A DNA stretch of 64,000 nt from JBEEJZ01 sp046046915 (GTDB taxonomy: Bacteria > Pseudomonadota > Gammaproteobacteria > Burkholderiales > Burkholderiaceae_C). The notes under the pieces were generated by a model, which saw only the letters and a list, made by a program, of their open reading frames with translations, ran no database searches and was not told where the DNA came from. A program made the translations under genes and the position numbers. Shown here piece by piece: positions 55,465 to 64,000 of this stretch. The stretch is from positions 42,123 to 106,122 of the forward strand of contig JBJOIT010000004.1 in the NCBI GenBank assembly GCA_046046915.1. The letters run 5' to 3'. Position 1 is the first letter of the stretch, and every line of letters starts with the position of its first letter.

Positions 55465-57003
55465 ATGGCCGATAAGCTCATCATTTTTGATACGACCCTC
55501 AGAGACGGCGAACAGTCGCCCGGGGCGTCCATGACGCGCGATGAAAAATTACGAATCGCGCGTCAGCTGGAACGACTGCGAGTCGATGTGATCGAAGCGG
55601 GTTTTGCAGCGAGTTCGAATGGCGATTTTGAGTGCGTTAAAGCGATCGCCGAAGTTGTTAAAGACTCCACGGTTTGCTCTTTGGCTAGGGCCAATGATCG
55701 GGATATTTCAAGAGCGGCTGAAGCACTTAAACCTGCCAAGTCCGGTCGTTTGCACCTTTTCCTGGCGACAAGTCCGCTGCACATGGAGAAGAAATTGCGC
55801 ATGACGCCCGACCAGGTTTACGAACAAGCCAAATTGTCTGTGAGGTTTGCTCGAAATCTGATGTCAGACATCGAGTTCAGCCCTGAAGACGGCTATCGCT
55901 CGGACCCTGACTTCCTTTGCCGGGTGTTAGAGGCGGTGATCTCGGAAGGTGCGACGACCATCAATGTACCCGACACCGTTGGGTACGCAGTGCCCGAACT
56001 TTACGGAAACTTTATTAAAAATCTGCGCGAAAGAATCCCGAATTCGGACCTGGCCATCTGGTCTGTTCACTGCCACAACGATTTGGGTATGGCAGTTGCC
56101 AATTCATTGGCGGGTGTCAAGTTGGGTGGCGCGCGGCAGGTGGAATGTACGATCAATGGGCTGGGTGAGCGTGCGGGTAACTGCTCTCTTGAAGAGATCG
56201 TGATGGCCGTCAAGACGCGTCGGGACTACTTTGGGTTGGACGTTGGTGTGGACACCCGCCACATCCTCGCTTCCAGCAGAATGGTCAGCCAAACGACCGG
56301 GTTTGTTGTCCAGCCTAACAAGGCCGTGGTGGGCGCCAATGCCTTCGCACATGCGTCAGGCATACACCAGGATGGTGTATTGAAGGCTCGTGACACTTAC
56401 GAAATCATGCGGGCAGAAGACGTCGGTTGGACGGCAAATAAGATCGTGCTGGGCAAGCTCAGCGGTCGAAACGCCTTCAAGCAACGTCTGGTTGAGTTGG
56501 GAGTCCAGCTTGACAGTGAGGCAGAAATCAATACCGCTTTTGCGCGCTTTAAGGAGCTTGCGGATCGAAAGAGCGAAATCTTCGATGAGGACATTCTTGC
56601 TTTGGTGAGTGATGAGAGCGCAGCAAACGATAACGAGCAGTTTGGATTTGTGTCCCTGTCCCAGCACAGCGAGACGGGTGAAAAGCCGCAGGCAAGTATT
56701 GTGTTCACGGTCGCTGGCAAAGAGTTCAAGGGAACCTCTGGAGGTAATGGCCCAGTGGACGCTTCTTTGAAGGCCATCGAGAGCTTGGTAAAGAGTGGTG
56801 CAGAGATGGTCTTGTATTCCGTCAATGCCATCAGCGGTTCTACCGAAAGCCAAGGCGAGGTCACGGTACGGTTGCAAAACAGTGGCCGTGTGGTGAACGG
56901 TGTTGGCTCGGATCCTGACATCGTCGTCGCATCAGCCAAGGCTTACCTCAGTGCGTTAAACAAGCTTCAAAGCAAGGCTGACAGGGTTGCAGCTCAAGGC
57001 TGA
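55465..57003 (+). CDS. leuA: 2-isopropylmalate synthase
   Basis: 512-residue enzyme that condenses acetyl-CoA with 2-oxoisovalerate, the first step of leucine synthesis. The N-terminal [15 protein letters not shown] motif (catalytic DT), [35 protein letters not shown] and [17 protein letters not shown] are typical. The C-terminal LeuA dimer domain (from about residue 395) binds leucine for feedback inhibition. The leader peptide and attenuator upstream suggest regulation by leucine. Confidence 0.97.
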   Translation: MADKLIIFDTTLRDGEQSPGASMTRDEKLRIARQLERLRVDVIEAGFAASSNGDFECVKAIAEVVKDSTVCSLARANDRDISRAAEALKPAKSGRLHLFLATSPLHMEKKLRMTPDQVYEQAKLSVRFARNLMSDIEFSPEDGYRSDPDFLCRVLEAVISEGATTINVPDTVGYAVPELYGNFIKNLRERIPNSDLAIWSVHCHNDLGMAVANSLAGVKLGGARQVECTINGLGERAGNCSLEEIVMAVKTRRDYFGLDVGVDTRHILASSRMVSQTTGFVVQPNKAVVGANAFAHASGIHQDGVLKARDTYEIMRAEDVGWTANKIVLGKLSGRNAFKQRLVELGVQLDSEAEINTAFARFKELADRKSEIFDEDILALVSDESAANDNEQFGFVSLSQHSETGEKPQASIVFTVAGKEFKGTSGGNGPVDASLKAIESLVKSGAEMVLYSVNAISGSTESQGEVTVRLQNSGRVVNGVGSDPDIVVASAKAYLSALNKLQSKADRVAAQG

Positions 57004-57117
57004 GCCCCTTTGTAACTTCTTGCCTTAAATCTTCAACTTGATGATGCAACTCATTGATTGCCATTGATTTTTGTGTAAAACTCAAAGCCAATTGTTTCTA
57101 TCAAGGATGTTGTGACG

Positions 57118-58155
57118 ATGTTTGATGTAGGAGGGTTAAAGCTCCAGTTGTGTTGGCGGACCACCTCACAGAAGCTGGTGGGTTGTTTCGTGGCCTCGCT
57201 GCTTGTTTGCAGTTCCGCTGCGGCTGCAGATACTGGAGCCCAAAAGCGTTCCATCGGTAAGGCCAAGGGGAAAGCTATTGCGACTAAGCACGCGAAAGTT
57301 CCTGTCAGTCGAAAGAGCTTACGGGCTCCCGCAGCTAACTTGACGGAGCGCCCAGCTTCATTTGGACAGGCTGCTGGGCTGCACCGAGTTGACGATCCTC
57401 TGGATTTGAAGTCCAGTGTTGCTTTGGTGATCGATCAGGATACAAGCGAGGTCCTATTCAGTAAAAATGATCAAGCAGTATTGCCCATCGCCTCGTTGAC
57501 GAAGCTCATGACGGGTCTGGTGGTCAGCGAAGCAAAGCTGCCGATGGACGAAATGGTGCGGATTGAACAGGATGACGTTGATACGGAGAAGGGCAGTCGA
57601 TCACGTCTTACTGTCGGTTCCTCGCTGACGCGGGGTGAACTTTTGCACCTAGCATTGATGTCTAGCGAAAACCGTGCTGCACATGCATTGGGTCGTACCT
57701 ATCCGGGTGGTTTGCGTGCCTTTGTGGATCAAATGAACGCAAAAGCGCAAATGCTGGGGATGAAAGACACCCGTTATGTAGAGCCTACGGGCCTCTCGAG
57801 CAAAAATCAATCAAGTGCATGGGACTTGGCAACACTTGTAAACGTTGCCCATGGCAACAGCACTTTGCGTGAGCTCTCTACATCTCCCAGCCATGAGGTG
57901 GAGGTGGGGCGGCGGACATTGCAATTCAACACCACCAATCGTTTAGTCAAAAGCCCATCTTGGGACATCGGCTTGCAAAAAACTGGCTACATATCAGAGG
58001 CTGGACAATGCTTGGTCATGCAGGCCAAGGTGGCGGGACGAAAGCTGATCATGGTTTTTCTTGACTCTGCGGGCAAATTGAGTCGCATTGCTGATGCTGA
58101 GCGAATCCGGCGTTGGGTTGAGACCAGTGGCGAAATCAAGAGGCGGGCTGGCTAG
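57118..58155 (+). CDS. pbpG: D-alanyl-D-alanine endopeptidase (PBP7-like)
   Basis: 345-residue exported serine peptidase of the S11 family that cleaves cross-linked peptidoglycan. Signal-like LVGCFVASLLVCSSAAAA at the N-terminus, then a basic linker. The active-site motifs are SLTK (ASLTKLMTGL), SEN (MSSENRAAHAL) and KTG (LQKTGYISEAG). The start at 57118 (ATG) is used; a GTG two codons upstream is possible. Followed on the other strand by an IclR gene, 17 bases away. Confidence 0.9.
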   Translation: MFDVGGLKLQLCWRTTSQKLVGCFVASLLVCSSAAAADTGAQKRSIGKAKGKAIATKHAKVPVSRKSLRAPAANLTERPASFGQAAGLHRVDDPLDLKSSVALVIDQDTSEVLFSKNDQAVLPIASLTKLMTGLVVSEAKLPMDEMVRIEQDDVDTEKGSRSRLTVGSSLTRGELLHLALMSSENRAAHALGRTYPGGLRAFVDQMNAKAQMLGMKDTRYVEPTGLSSKNQSSAWDLATLVNVAHGNSTLRELSTSPSHEVEVGRRTLQFNTTNRLVKSPSWDIGLQKTGYISEAGQCLVMQAKVAGRKLIMVFLDSAGKLSRIADAERIRRWVETSGEIKRRAG

Positions 58156-58172
58156 GCCCTCAGCCTTTCAGC

Positions 58173-58949
58173 TCAGCCTTTGTACCCCAACGCAGCCGAA
58201 ATTTCGGCAGTGGTTGCCTTCAGTTTGACCAACCAGCTTTCATCCAGACGACTTGCTGGTGCCGATATGGATAAGCCAGCTACCAGCCTAGCCTGATCGT
58301 CGTAGATTCCGGCGGCCATGCACCTAACGCCCAGCTCCAGCTCCTCGTTGTCTGCGGCACTTCCATACTGTCGCACTCTGGAGAGTTCTCTCTCTAGGTT
58401 GCTAAGTTGCGTGATGCTGTTTTTTGTGTGGCCTGCCAGGCCTGTTCTGGTGGCGTATGTGCGGGTTCTTTGTGGGCCGTCAGCCGCCAGAAACAGCTTG
58501 CCCACAGAGGTCAAATGCAGTGGTGCTCTTGCACCTATGGCTCGTACGACCTGCATGCCACTGCGTTCGCTGTACGCGCGTTCGATGTAAACAATCTCGT
58601 CGTCCTGACGAACACTCAAATTTACGGGCTGTTGTATTTGCTTGTGTAGCTCCCGCATCGGGAGGAGTGCAGCATCTCGTACGTTGAGTCGGCCCTTGAC
58701 CATATTGCCTAGTTCCAGCAGCCGCATGCCTAGCCGGTAAGTGCCAGCCTGAGGCCGATCTACAAAACGCCCACATGCCAGGTCGTTAAGGATCCGATGC
58801 GCAGTTGAAGGATGCAAACCGCTTTTTTCACTTATCTCCTTAAGCGTCATCGCCTCATCACGTGACGCGAGGATGTCCATGAGAGAAAACATTCTCTCGA
58901 TCACTTGCACAGATGGCTTTGCGTGGGCTCCATCGTCTGCTTTGGCCAA
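58173..58949 (-). CDS. IclR family transcriptional regulator
   Basis: 258-residue regulator. N-terminal winged helix-turn-helix (residues ~17-75, MTLKEISEKSGLHPSTAHRILNDL) and C-terminal IclR ligand domain with SVRQDDEIVYIERAYS, LHLTSVGKLFLAA, GVRCMAAGIYDDQARLVAGLSISAPASRL (in part). TTG start at 58949 is preferred because GGAG lies 7 bases upstream; longer readings include codons that resemble noncoding sequence. Target genes are unknown; no catabolic genes flank it here. Confidence 0.87.
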   Translation of the reverse strand: MAKADDGAHAKPSVQVIERMFSLMDILASRDEAMTLKEISEKSGLHPSTAHRILNDLACGRFVDRPQAGTYRLGMRLLELGNMVKGRLNVRDAALLPMRELHKQIQQPVNLSVRQDDEIVYIERAYSERSGMQVVRAIGARAPLHLTSVGKLFLAADGPQRTRTYATRTGLAGHTKNSITQLSNLERELSRVRQYGSAADNEELELGVRCMAAGIYDDQARLVAGLSISAPASRLDESWLVKLKATTAEISAALGYKG

Positions 58950-58977
58950 TTGATAACTCCAGAAGTACCTCGATATT

Positions 58978-59718
58978 TTACTTTGTGAAATTGGGTTTCC
59001 AATCCCCATCTATCAACAGCTCATGCGGCTTGTACGTCGCCTTGTAGCCCATTTTGCGGCTACCCTCAATCCAGTATCCGAGATAGACGTACGCAAGGCC
59101 GCTAGCTCTCGCACTTTCAACGAGCCAAAGCACATTAAAAGTTCCCAACCCACCGGCAAAATCGGGGTCAAAAAACGTGTAAACAGCAGACATGCCATCG
59201 TTCAACATATCCACGATAGATACCATTCGAAGTGCCCCTTTGGCATCGTCTGTTGAAGGGTCTCGAAACTCTATCAACTGCGTTTCAACACGACTTTGAA
59301 GGAGAAACTGCTCGTATTGATCAACGCTGTCCTGATCCATACCACCTCCAGCGTGACGTTGTCGCTGGTACTGCAAGTAAAGTTGGTAATGCTCCTGGCT
59401 GAACGACGGGTCTACGCGGGTTGCGACCAGGCTCTCATGCAGTTTCCATGCGCGCGTTTGACTGCGGGTGGGCAAGAAATCCTCAACCTTGATTCGTAAT
59501 GGAACGCACGCCCGGCACGAATCACAATGAGGCTTGTAGGTAAACATGCCGCTGCGTCGAAACCCCTGTTTTATCAAGTCTGAATAGACCTGTTTGTCTA
59601 TCAAGTGACTTGGCGCTGCGACCTGCGACCGGGCCTCCATATGCGGCAAATAGCTGCAGTCGTAGGGGGCGGTCGCATAAAACTGCAAATTGCGAAAAGA
59701 GTTTTCCCGATGGTGCAT
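58978..59718 (-). CDS. bpt: Aspartate/glutamate leucyltransferase Bpt
   Basis: 246-residue N-degron enzyme that adds Leu to proteins starting with Asp or Glu, marking them for Clp[25 protein letters not shown] near the start, [18 protein letters not shown] and [39 protein letters not shown] are family motifs. ATG 59718 is chosen since AAGGGCG is upstream; a TTG eight codons earlier is also possible. It is 24 bases downstream of aat, so the two N-degron transferases are a probable operon. Confidence 0.93.
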   Translation of the reverse strand: MHHRENSFRNLQFYATAPYDCSYLPHMEARSQVAAPSHLIDKQVYSDLIKQGFRRSGMFTYKPHCDSCRACVPLRIKVEDFLPTRSQTRAWKLHESLVATRVDPSFSQEHYQLYLQYQRQRHAGGGMDQDSVDQYEQFLLQSRVETQLIEFRDPSTDDAKGALRMVSIVDMLNDGMSAVYTFFDPDFAGGLGTFNVLWLVESARASGLAYVYLGYWIEGSRKMGYKATYKPHELLIDGDWKPNFTK

Positions 59719-59742
59719 CTTGTTCACGCCCTTTGGCGTCAA

Positions 59743-60489
59743 TTAGAGGTGTTCCCAGTGGGCTGGCTCGAAGTGCCAATCAAGATTTGGGCCGAGTGAT
59801 GCCGATTGAACATGATGAACAAAGTCATTCCTGCTTATCTCAGTCGCACCTAATGATCGAAGGTGAGCGGTGTTTTGTTGGCAGTCGATCACTTGGACAT
59901 CATTTGCTCGACAAAATGCTACCAGCGCAGCAAGTGCAATTTTGGAGGCATTGCTGGCAACGCTGAACATGGACTCACCAAAAACAGCGTGTCCTATAGC
60001 CACCAGGTACAGACCACCCACAAGTTTTCCGTCTACCCAGGTCTCTGCGCTGTGCGCGTATCCCAGGCGATGCAGCTCTGTATAGGCATCAATCATCGGC
60101 GGAAGTATCCATGTGCCTGGACGAGCCCGATGATCACCGTTCGCGCAGGCCTCGATCACCTGTTCGAACACGGTGTTGAACCGGACTTCACAACCGGCGG
60201 TCGACTGAAAGCGATGGATGACCTTACGAAGTGAGCGGTGCAGTTTGAAATCTGCACTTTTCAGCACCATGCGAGGGTCGGGTGTCCACCACAGAATAGG
60301 TTGTCCTTGGCTGAACCATGGGTAAATTCCTTCTTTATAGGCACACAGCAGCCTATCTGGGCTCAGGTCACCACCAGCCGCCAGTAAGCCGGGGGCGTCG
60401 GTTCCTGTCCCCCATGCAAAGCTGTGGTCTGGGAATGAATCCGAGGGTTCTAGCCAAACGAGGCGACGGTCCGGGCGAGACATAAGCAT
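59743..60489 (-). CDS. aat: Leucyl/phenylalanyl-tRNA-protein transferase
   Basis: 248-residue enzyme that adds Leu or Phe to proteins starting with Arg or Lys. WGTGTDAPGLLAAGGDLSPDRLLCAYKEGIYPWFSQGQPILWWTPDPR (shown: LLAAGGDLSPDRLLCAY, GIYPWFSQGQPILWW) and AHSAETWVDGKLVGGLYLVAIGHAVFGESMF are diagnostic. It is the first of the aat-bpt pair, which completes a bacterial N-degron set with ClpA/ClpS elsewhere. It is divergent from tRNA-Pro. Confidence 0.95.
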   Translation of the reverse strand: MLMSRPDRRLVWLEPSDSFPDHSFAWGTGTDAPGLLAAGGDLSPDRLLCAYKEGIYPWFSQGQPILWWTPDPRMVLKSADFKLHRSLRKVIHRFQSTAGCEVRFNTVFEQVIEACANGDHRARPGTWILPPMIDAYTELHRLGYAHSAETWVDGKLVGGLYLVAIGHAVFGESMFSVASNASKIALAALVAFCRANDVQVIDCQQNTAHLRSLGATEISRNDFVHHVQSASLGPNLDWHFEPAHWEHL

Positions 60490-60560
60490 GGATGAGAATT
60501 GTGATTCAAATGGATGATCGCGAGGAATCGACTCGAAGTGAGGCTAGAATAGCAGGCTGT

Positions 60561-60637
<77 letters not shown>

Positions 60638-60655
60638 AATTTTCCCTTAAATATC

Positions 60656-60690
60656 AAGGACTTAGAGCAGAGATGCACTGAGTCCTTTTT
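60656..60690 (+). terminator. Terminator after tRNA-Pro(UGG)
   Basis: Arms AAGGACT (60656-60662) and AGTCCTT (60681-60687) around 18 bases, then T run. It ends the tRNA transcript before the integrase region. Confidence 0.75.
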
Positions 60691-60704
60691 ATTTTCCGTC
60701 AATG

Positions 60705-60728
60705 TTGCGGGACTTTTTGCGGGACTTT
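60705..60728. repeat. Tandem 12-base repeat next to the attachment site
   Basis: TTGCGGGACTTT occurs twice without gap, between the tRNA terminator and the integrase stop. Position and repetition suggest integrase arm-type binding sites; not proven. Confidence 0.6.
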
Positions 60729-60736
60729 CCACCGCG

Positions 60737-61852
60737 CTATCCATTGACCACTCGCAGAACCATCGTCCGGTCCTGCCCTGTGAGAACGCTGTTGGCAGCT
60801 TCCAGCATGCGCTCTAACGTCGAAACCGCGTAATGTTGCGACATGCCCTCAATGGCATGCCCCAGCAACAAGGACCGGTCCTCCGATGTCACGCCTGCGT
60901 CACGCAATCTTTGCCCAAACGTATGCCGTAGGTCATGGACCCGCACCTGGCTGAGCCCCACATCAGCCCGAGCTTTCTGAAAAGCCGAGTTGTTTTGTGT
61001 GACCAGCCTGTTCGGCTCCTTGTCCTCGCCCGGACGTTTGTAGGTGAAAACGTACTGAGGGTGCTGCCCGCGCCTGCGCTGAATGATTGCCCAAGCCGCA
61101 TCATTCAGCATCAGCACATGGGGTCGGTTGGTCTTGAAGCACTCAGCCGGGATCACGAACACGCTTCGTTTGATCTCCGGCACTTCGACCTCCCACTTCC
61201 ACTGCAGTCCACACACGTTTTCATCCCGCGCACCCGTGTTCACGGAAAATTCCACCGTTTCCTGCAGGTGAGCAGGTAGCCGCAGCAGCAGCTTGGCCTG
61301 TTCAGCCCGCGTGATTGGGTAAGGTTTGCGTTTCTGCGCACTCTCATCCAGCATTTCTATCAAAGGCGCAGTCGCCAGCCATGGCTTTTTGTCTTCACGC
61401 CAAACGCGAGCGGCGCGGATCAAAGTGGTTCGGACAACTTCAAGCGTTCTGTTGATGGTGGAGTTCTTGACCGGTTTTTTGCCGTCGTCATCGCCCTCCA
61501 TCCTGTCCAACTTAAACGCTTCAAGAGTGTCATTACTCACCTCATCAAGCGGTAGGTTCCCGATGTAGGGCAGCAGATCCGTAATGTGGCGGCTGATCAT
61601 TTCGATTGATGCCACATTCCTCCGCTTACATTCCATCAAATACTTTTCCGCTGCATCAGCCCACAAGCGCTTATTGCTTTTTCGAAGGCTGACTTCGATG
61701 TCGATCTGGGCTTGTCGCTCTCTAAGCCACGCTTCGGCATTGTCCTGACTGACTGCACCGAGCCTCTGATGAATCCTTTTTCCTTTGTACTCTTTGTCAA
61801 CTGTCCTGCTCCCATCGGAGGCGAGTAAGACACCTTTTGTTCGGGTTCGCAT
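60737..61852 (-). CDS. int: Tyrosine-family integrase of an integrative element
   Basis: 371-residue site-specific recombinase. An N-terminal AP2-like/arm-binding part (DGSRTVDKEYKGKRIHQRLGAV), a core-binding SAM-like domain, and a catalytic domain with Arg in NTGARDENVCGL, HDLRH (HxxR), and LLGHAIEGMSQHYA (Tyr nucleophile). It points toward tRNA-Pro(UGG), whose 3' end is its likely target. Its 5' 217 bases overlap the excisionase frame. Confidence 0.95.
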   Translation of the reverse strand: MRTRTKGVLLASDGSRTVDKEYKGKRIHQRLGAVSQDNAEAWLRERQAQIDIEVSLRKSNKRLWADAAEKYLMECKRRNVASIEMISRHITDLLPYIGNLPLDEVSNDTLEAFKLDRMEGDDDGKKPVKNSTINRTLEVVRTTLIRAARVWREDKKPWLATAPLIEMLDESAQKRKPYPITRAEQAKLLLRLPAHLQETVEFSVNTGARDENVCGLQWKWEVEVPEIKRSVFVIPAECFKTNRPHVLMLNDAAWAIIQRRRGQHPQYVFTYKRPGEDKEPNRLVTQNNSAFQKARADVGLSQVRVHDLRHTFGQRLRDAGVTSEDRSLLLGHAIEGMSQHYAVSTLERMLEAANSVLTGQDRTMVLRVVNG

Positions 61853-62076
61853 GATGTGGCTCCTTTCGCTGAGTTGCGACCCGGACGCCCACGAGTCGTA
61901 ATATACGACTCAATCCACGCATCAAGTTCAATTCTGTCGAAACCAATCCCCCGCTGGCCTATGGGAATTTCGGTAACGGCAGGGCGCACTTCCGAGTCGA
62001 ACTTGGTCCGGTCCATGCCCAAATAGCCGGGGGCGTCACGGTACCTGAGGATGCGTGGTGTGATTTGGGTTGACAT
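61636..62076 (-). CDS. AlpA-like excisionase/DNA-binding protein
   Basis: 146-residue reading frame whose first ~65 residues (RYRDAPGYLGMDRTKFDSEV, TEIPIGQRGIGFDRIELDAW) form a helix-turn-helix of the AlpA type common beside integrases. The C-terminal ~70 residues overlap the start of the integrase gene in another frame and look low in conservation. The N-terminal half is well supported; the length of the C-terminal half is uncertain. Confidence 0.7.
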   Translation of the reverse strand: MSTQITPRILRYRDAPGYLGMDRTKFDSEVRPAVTEIPIGQRGIGFDRIELDAWIESYITTRGRPGRNSAKGATSCEPEQKVSYSPPMGAGQLTKSTKEKGFIRGSVQSVRTMPKRGLESDKPRSTSKSAFEKAISACGLMQRKSI

Positions 62077-62887
62077 GGGTCAGACTCCGATGCCTGTTAA
62101 GTGGGAAATGGGACATGACCAAAAGACGCCATACGTGGTCAGGATCTGCAGGTGGTCAGCGTCCATCGATTTGGACGGACCTATCTTGGTCGTTGAGCGG
62201 CATCACATCAGGTCCGTTATTGCCCAGATCTTTCTCGCAGCTAATTCGGACGAGGTAATCGCCATTGAATCAAGGGCAAAGTTTGGTGCGAGCCGAGCTG
62301 TTGGCATACGCCATTCATTTGGGCTTTTCAATTTCATCTTGAAGAGTGGAGTCGAGATTCGAGATGATGCGTTTCATGATTTCCATACCGATTAGGTGCA
62401 AGTTCCGGCGGTGTCAGGTGCCTCGACGGGACACCCCTCCATCTCTACCCCCTCATTGATTAGTCATATGCGTTGTGACCAATCGCTCCTTGCACGAAGC
62501 TAATCCTGTAGAGCTCGGTTTGTCTGATGGAGTACGTGTGACAAGCGCGAGATCGCCGCACCTGTAGGCCTGGTTCAACTCATTGGGGATGTCCTTCGAC
62601 AACCCCAGCCGTATGGCTAACCCCTTACCAACGCTCAAACGGCCAGTCGAAACAAAGTCGCGCCACTTTGTCTGTTTTGCCTGTCCGTTTCAGCCCTGCA
62701 GACCACTCCATACCTAAGGCCTGCTCTTGCGACGCATCCGTATGGGCTATACGCCCACTGGCGGCTAGACGATTGGAGTTTCAAATGAAAAGCATGGCCG
62801 TGGTGACTTTGGCCCTGGTTGCGCAGGGGGGCGTGGAGAAGCATTGGCACAACAGCGCATTTAAGCGTTGAGGGACGCTTGCGGACC
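62077..62887. other. Mobile-element stretch without a clear gene; probable control region
   Basis: About 800 bases lie between the excisionase and mobC. A 114-codon rightward frame (62051-62395) and shorter ones exist, but none shows a recognisable protein. An inverted repeat CGTAT-GGGCT-ATACG lies at 62739-62753, about 135 bases before mobC, where an origin of transfer would be expected. The divergent promoters for int/xis and mobC must lie here. Confidence 0.35.
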
Positions 62888-63232
62888 ATGCCACGTTCAT
62901 TGTTCTTGAAACTCAGAGTGACACGAGATGAAGTTGAATGCTTCAACCAGCGTGCTGCATCGTTGGGCGTCAGCGTGTCTCAGCTGATCCGTGACACTGC
63001 ATTGCATGGTGCTGTTTTCGTCACCATTGATAGATCCCAGGCCGGATATGAGTTTCGGCGACTCGGTGCCATGCTCAAGCACCTGTACCCAGCCCGGGAC
63101 CATCGCTGGACACCCGACGACCGTAAACAGTGGTGGGTGCTGATCAACGAGTTGCGCCAGCGCGCGGATAACCTGGAATCCACCGCATCCGGGGGCAAAG
63201 ACAACCCCGTTCAACCAGCTCATGCTGGCTAA
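62888..63232 (+). CDS. mobC: MobC-like relaxosome protein
   Basis: 114-residue protein of the plasmid mobilisation relaxosome type. A ribbon-helix-helix-like start (LFLKLRVTRDEVECFNQRAASLGVSVSQLIRDTAL) is followed by a helical middle LRRLGAMLKHLY-like RRLGAMLKHLYPAR. Such proteins melt the DNA at oriT for the relaxase. The ATG at 62888 fits; the relaxase gene overlaps its stop by 11 bases. Confidence 0.8.
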   Translation: MPRSLFLKLRVTRDEVECFNQRAASLGVSVSQLIRDTALHGAVFVTIDRSQAGYEFRRLGAMLKHLYPARDHRWTPDDRKQWWVLINELRQRADNLESTASGGKDNPVQPAHAG

Positions 63233-64000
63233 GGTCATCCTCCTGAAGCGGTCCTGGAAAACAGTGGCCAGCGCAGCTAACTACGTGATGGATGACCTCA
63301 AAAAACGACCGGAGCATCCAGATCAGCTGGCTCCCGACAATTACGCACCAGACAATGCCGCCGACTACCTCATGCGTGAGGGGATCCTGGAGGCGGCGTC
63401 CTTCAATATGGAAGGACTCAACCCGACTGATCCAGACGACCGTCGACAAATCATCAAATGGATGGACAGTACGGCACGCGCCTGGGCATCAAGATCGAAG
63501 GCGCACCCCAACACCAATCCCTTCTATCACGTCGTCCTGTCGTGGAAAGCCGGTGAGCAGCCCAATATGGATCAAGCCACCGCTGCCGCTGCCAAGGCAC
63601 TTAAAGCTGTAGGCATGGCCAACAACCAGGCCTTCTTTGCAATCCACCGCGACAAGGACCATCACCATCACATTCACATCATCGCCCACCGTGTCCACCC
63701 GGACCATTTGATCCTGACTGGCCCCCCTCGTTATGACTTCCTGGTGTTGGACAAAACCTGCCGAGAAATCGAACTGGATCAGGGGTGGCAGTACGACAAC
63801 GGTCCCTATGTGGTGATTGACGGGCAAATCAAGCGAATGACGCGGACCTTGCGCCGTCAACTGGGAATGATGGCCGACAAATCCCAGGCACCCCATGCTC
63901 CCGCCATCAAAGCCCGCATGGGTGAAGTTCAAAATGGACTACCGACCCTGGCTGGTTGGCTCAGCGACAAGATTGCTCCGGAACTTCTTGCGGCACAGAC
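63222..64000 (+). CDS. Relaxase/mobilization nuclease (MOBP-like), 3' end outside window
   Basis: Opens at 63222 inside the end of mobC and runs off the window after 259 codons. It nicks DNA at oriT and leads the strand into a recipient. The three-His metal motif is HRDKDHHHHIHIIAHRVHP, typical of MOBP relaxases. The N-terminal part has AKVILLKRSWKTVASAANYVMDD, and a likely catalytic Tyr is Tyr21 or nearby (ANYVM). With int, xis and mobC it makes this an integrative mobilizable element. Confidence 0.85.
   Translation, partial: MLAKVILLKRSWKTVASAANYVMDDLKKRPEHPDQLAPDNYAPDNAADYLMREGILEAASFNMEGLNPTDPDDRRQIIKWMDSTARAWASRSKAHPNTNPFYHVVLSWKAGEQPNMDQATAAAAKALKAVGMANNQAFFAIHRDKDHHHHIHIIAHRVHPDHLILTGPPRYDFLVLDKTCREIELDQGWQYDNGPYVVIDGQIKRMTRTLRRQLGMMADKSQAPHAPAIKARMGEVQNGLPTLAGWLSDKIAPELLAAQ

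Noticed and set aside
62051..62395. 114-codon frame in the mobile element
   Set aside because: No recognisable domain and no clear ribosome site; overlaps the excisionase start. Left as part of an undefined control region.
62668..62871. 67-codon frame upstream of mobC
   Set aside because: No recognisable sequence; Cys/Arg-rich start looks like noncoding DNA.

Overview
The window looks like a chromosomal segment of a betaproteobacterium of the order Burkholderiales, most likely family Comamonadaceae (Rhodoferax/Limnohabitans-like). This rests on gene order (alaA-hom-thrC-moeA-moaD-moaE-clpB; thrS-infC-rpmI-rplT-pheS-pheT-ihfA-merR), moderately high GC, and the style of the proteins. No species can be assigned from the sequence alone.

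Layout. (1) 1-11.1 kb is housekeeping: a PIN-PhoH protein cut by the window edge, a peroxiredoxin, an Mth938-like protein, alanine aminotransferase, homoserine dehydrogenase, threonine synthase, three molybdopterin genes and ClpB. (2) 11.1-32.4 kb is a large accessory block for PQQ-dependent alcohol oxidation. It holds a quinoprotein-associated family-3 binding protein, cytochrome c-550 PedF, a sigma-54 activator, two metallo-beta-lactamase-fold 'relay' proteins, a proline-iminopeptidase-like hydrolase, pqqABCDE, and a four-gene envelope module fused to the pqq operon. A small cytochrome c, a quinoprotein alcohol dehydrogenase with a lanthanide-type Asp pair, a SoxYZ-like carrier, an ABC permease, binding protein and ATPase, a YVTN propeller and a Bug-type binding protein complete it. 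(3) 32.4-36.5 kb has mixed single genes (CreA, an MFS exporter, a SWIB/histone-H1-like protein, an RraA-like protein, a DMT transporter). (4) 36.6-44.5 kb is a polyamine/GABA catabolism and uptake cluster (puuD, gamma-glutamylpolyamine synthetase, class-III aminotransferase, potFGHI). (5) 44.8-60.5 kb is housekeeping again: isocitrate lyase, thrS-infC-rpmI-rplT, pheST-ihfA-merR, tRNA-Pro(GGG), pssA, leuA with an attenuation leader, a PBP7-like endopeptidase, an IclR regulator, and the bpt/aat N-degron transferases. (6) From 60.56 kb to the right edge, tRNA-Pro(UGG) is followed by a tyrosine integrase, an AlpA-like excisionase, MobC and a MOB relaxase. This is one end of an integrative mobilizable element.

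How the parts work together. In region 2 the alcohol dehydrogenase would need PQQ (pqqABCDE), periplasmic electron acceptors (PedF and the small cytochrome c) and a regulator. The regulator carries the GAFTGA loop of sigma-54 activators. Sequences matching the -24/-12 element lie upstream of the dehydrogenase (exact consensus), pedF (one mismatch) and pqqA (one mismatch), so the three transcripts may form one sigma-54 regulon. The dehydrogenase promoter also has a 26-bp inverted repeat about 80 bp upstream, a candidate activator site.

The least explained part is 20400-23080. Four genes follow pqqE by a start/stop overlap. They encode an ExbB/TolQ/MotA-like protein, an ExbD/TolR-like single-span protein with a different periplasmic domain, a two-span membrane protein and a lipoprotein. 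I infer a proton-driven envelope complex serving PQQ or metal traffic. That function is a hypothesis, not something the sequence proves.
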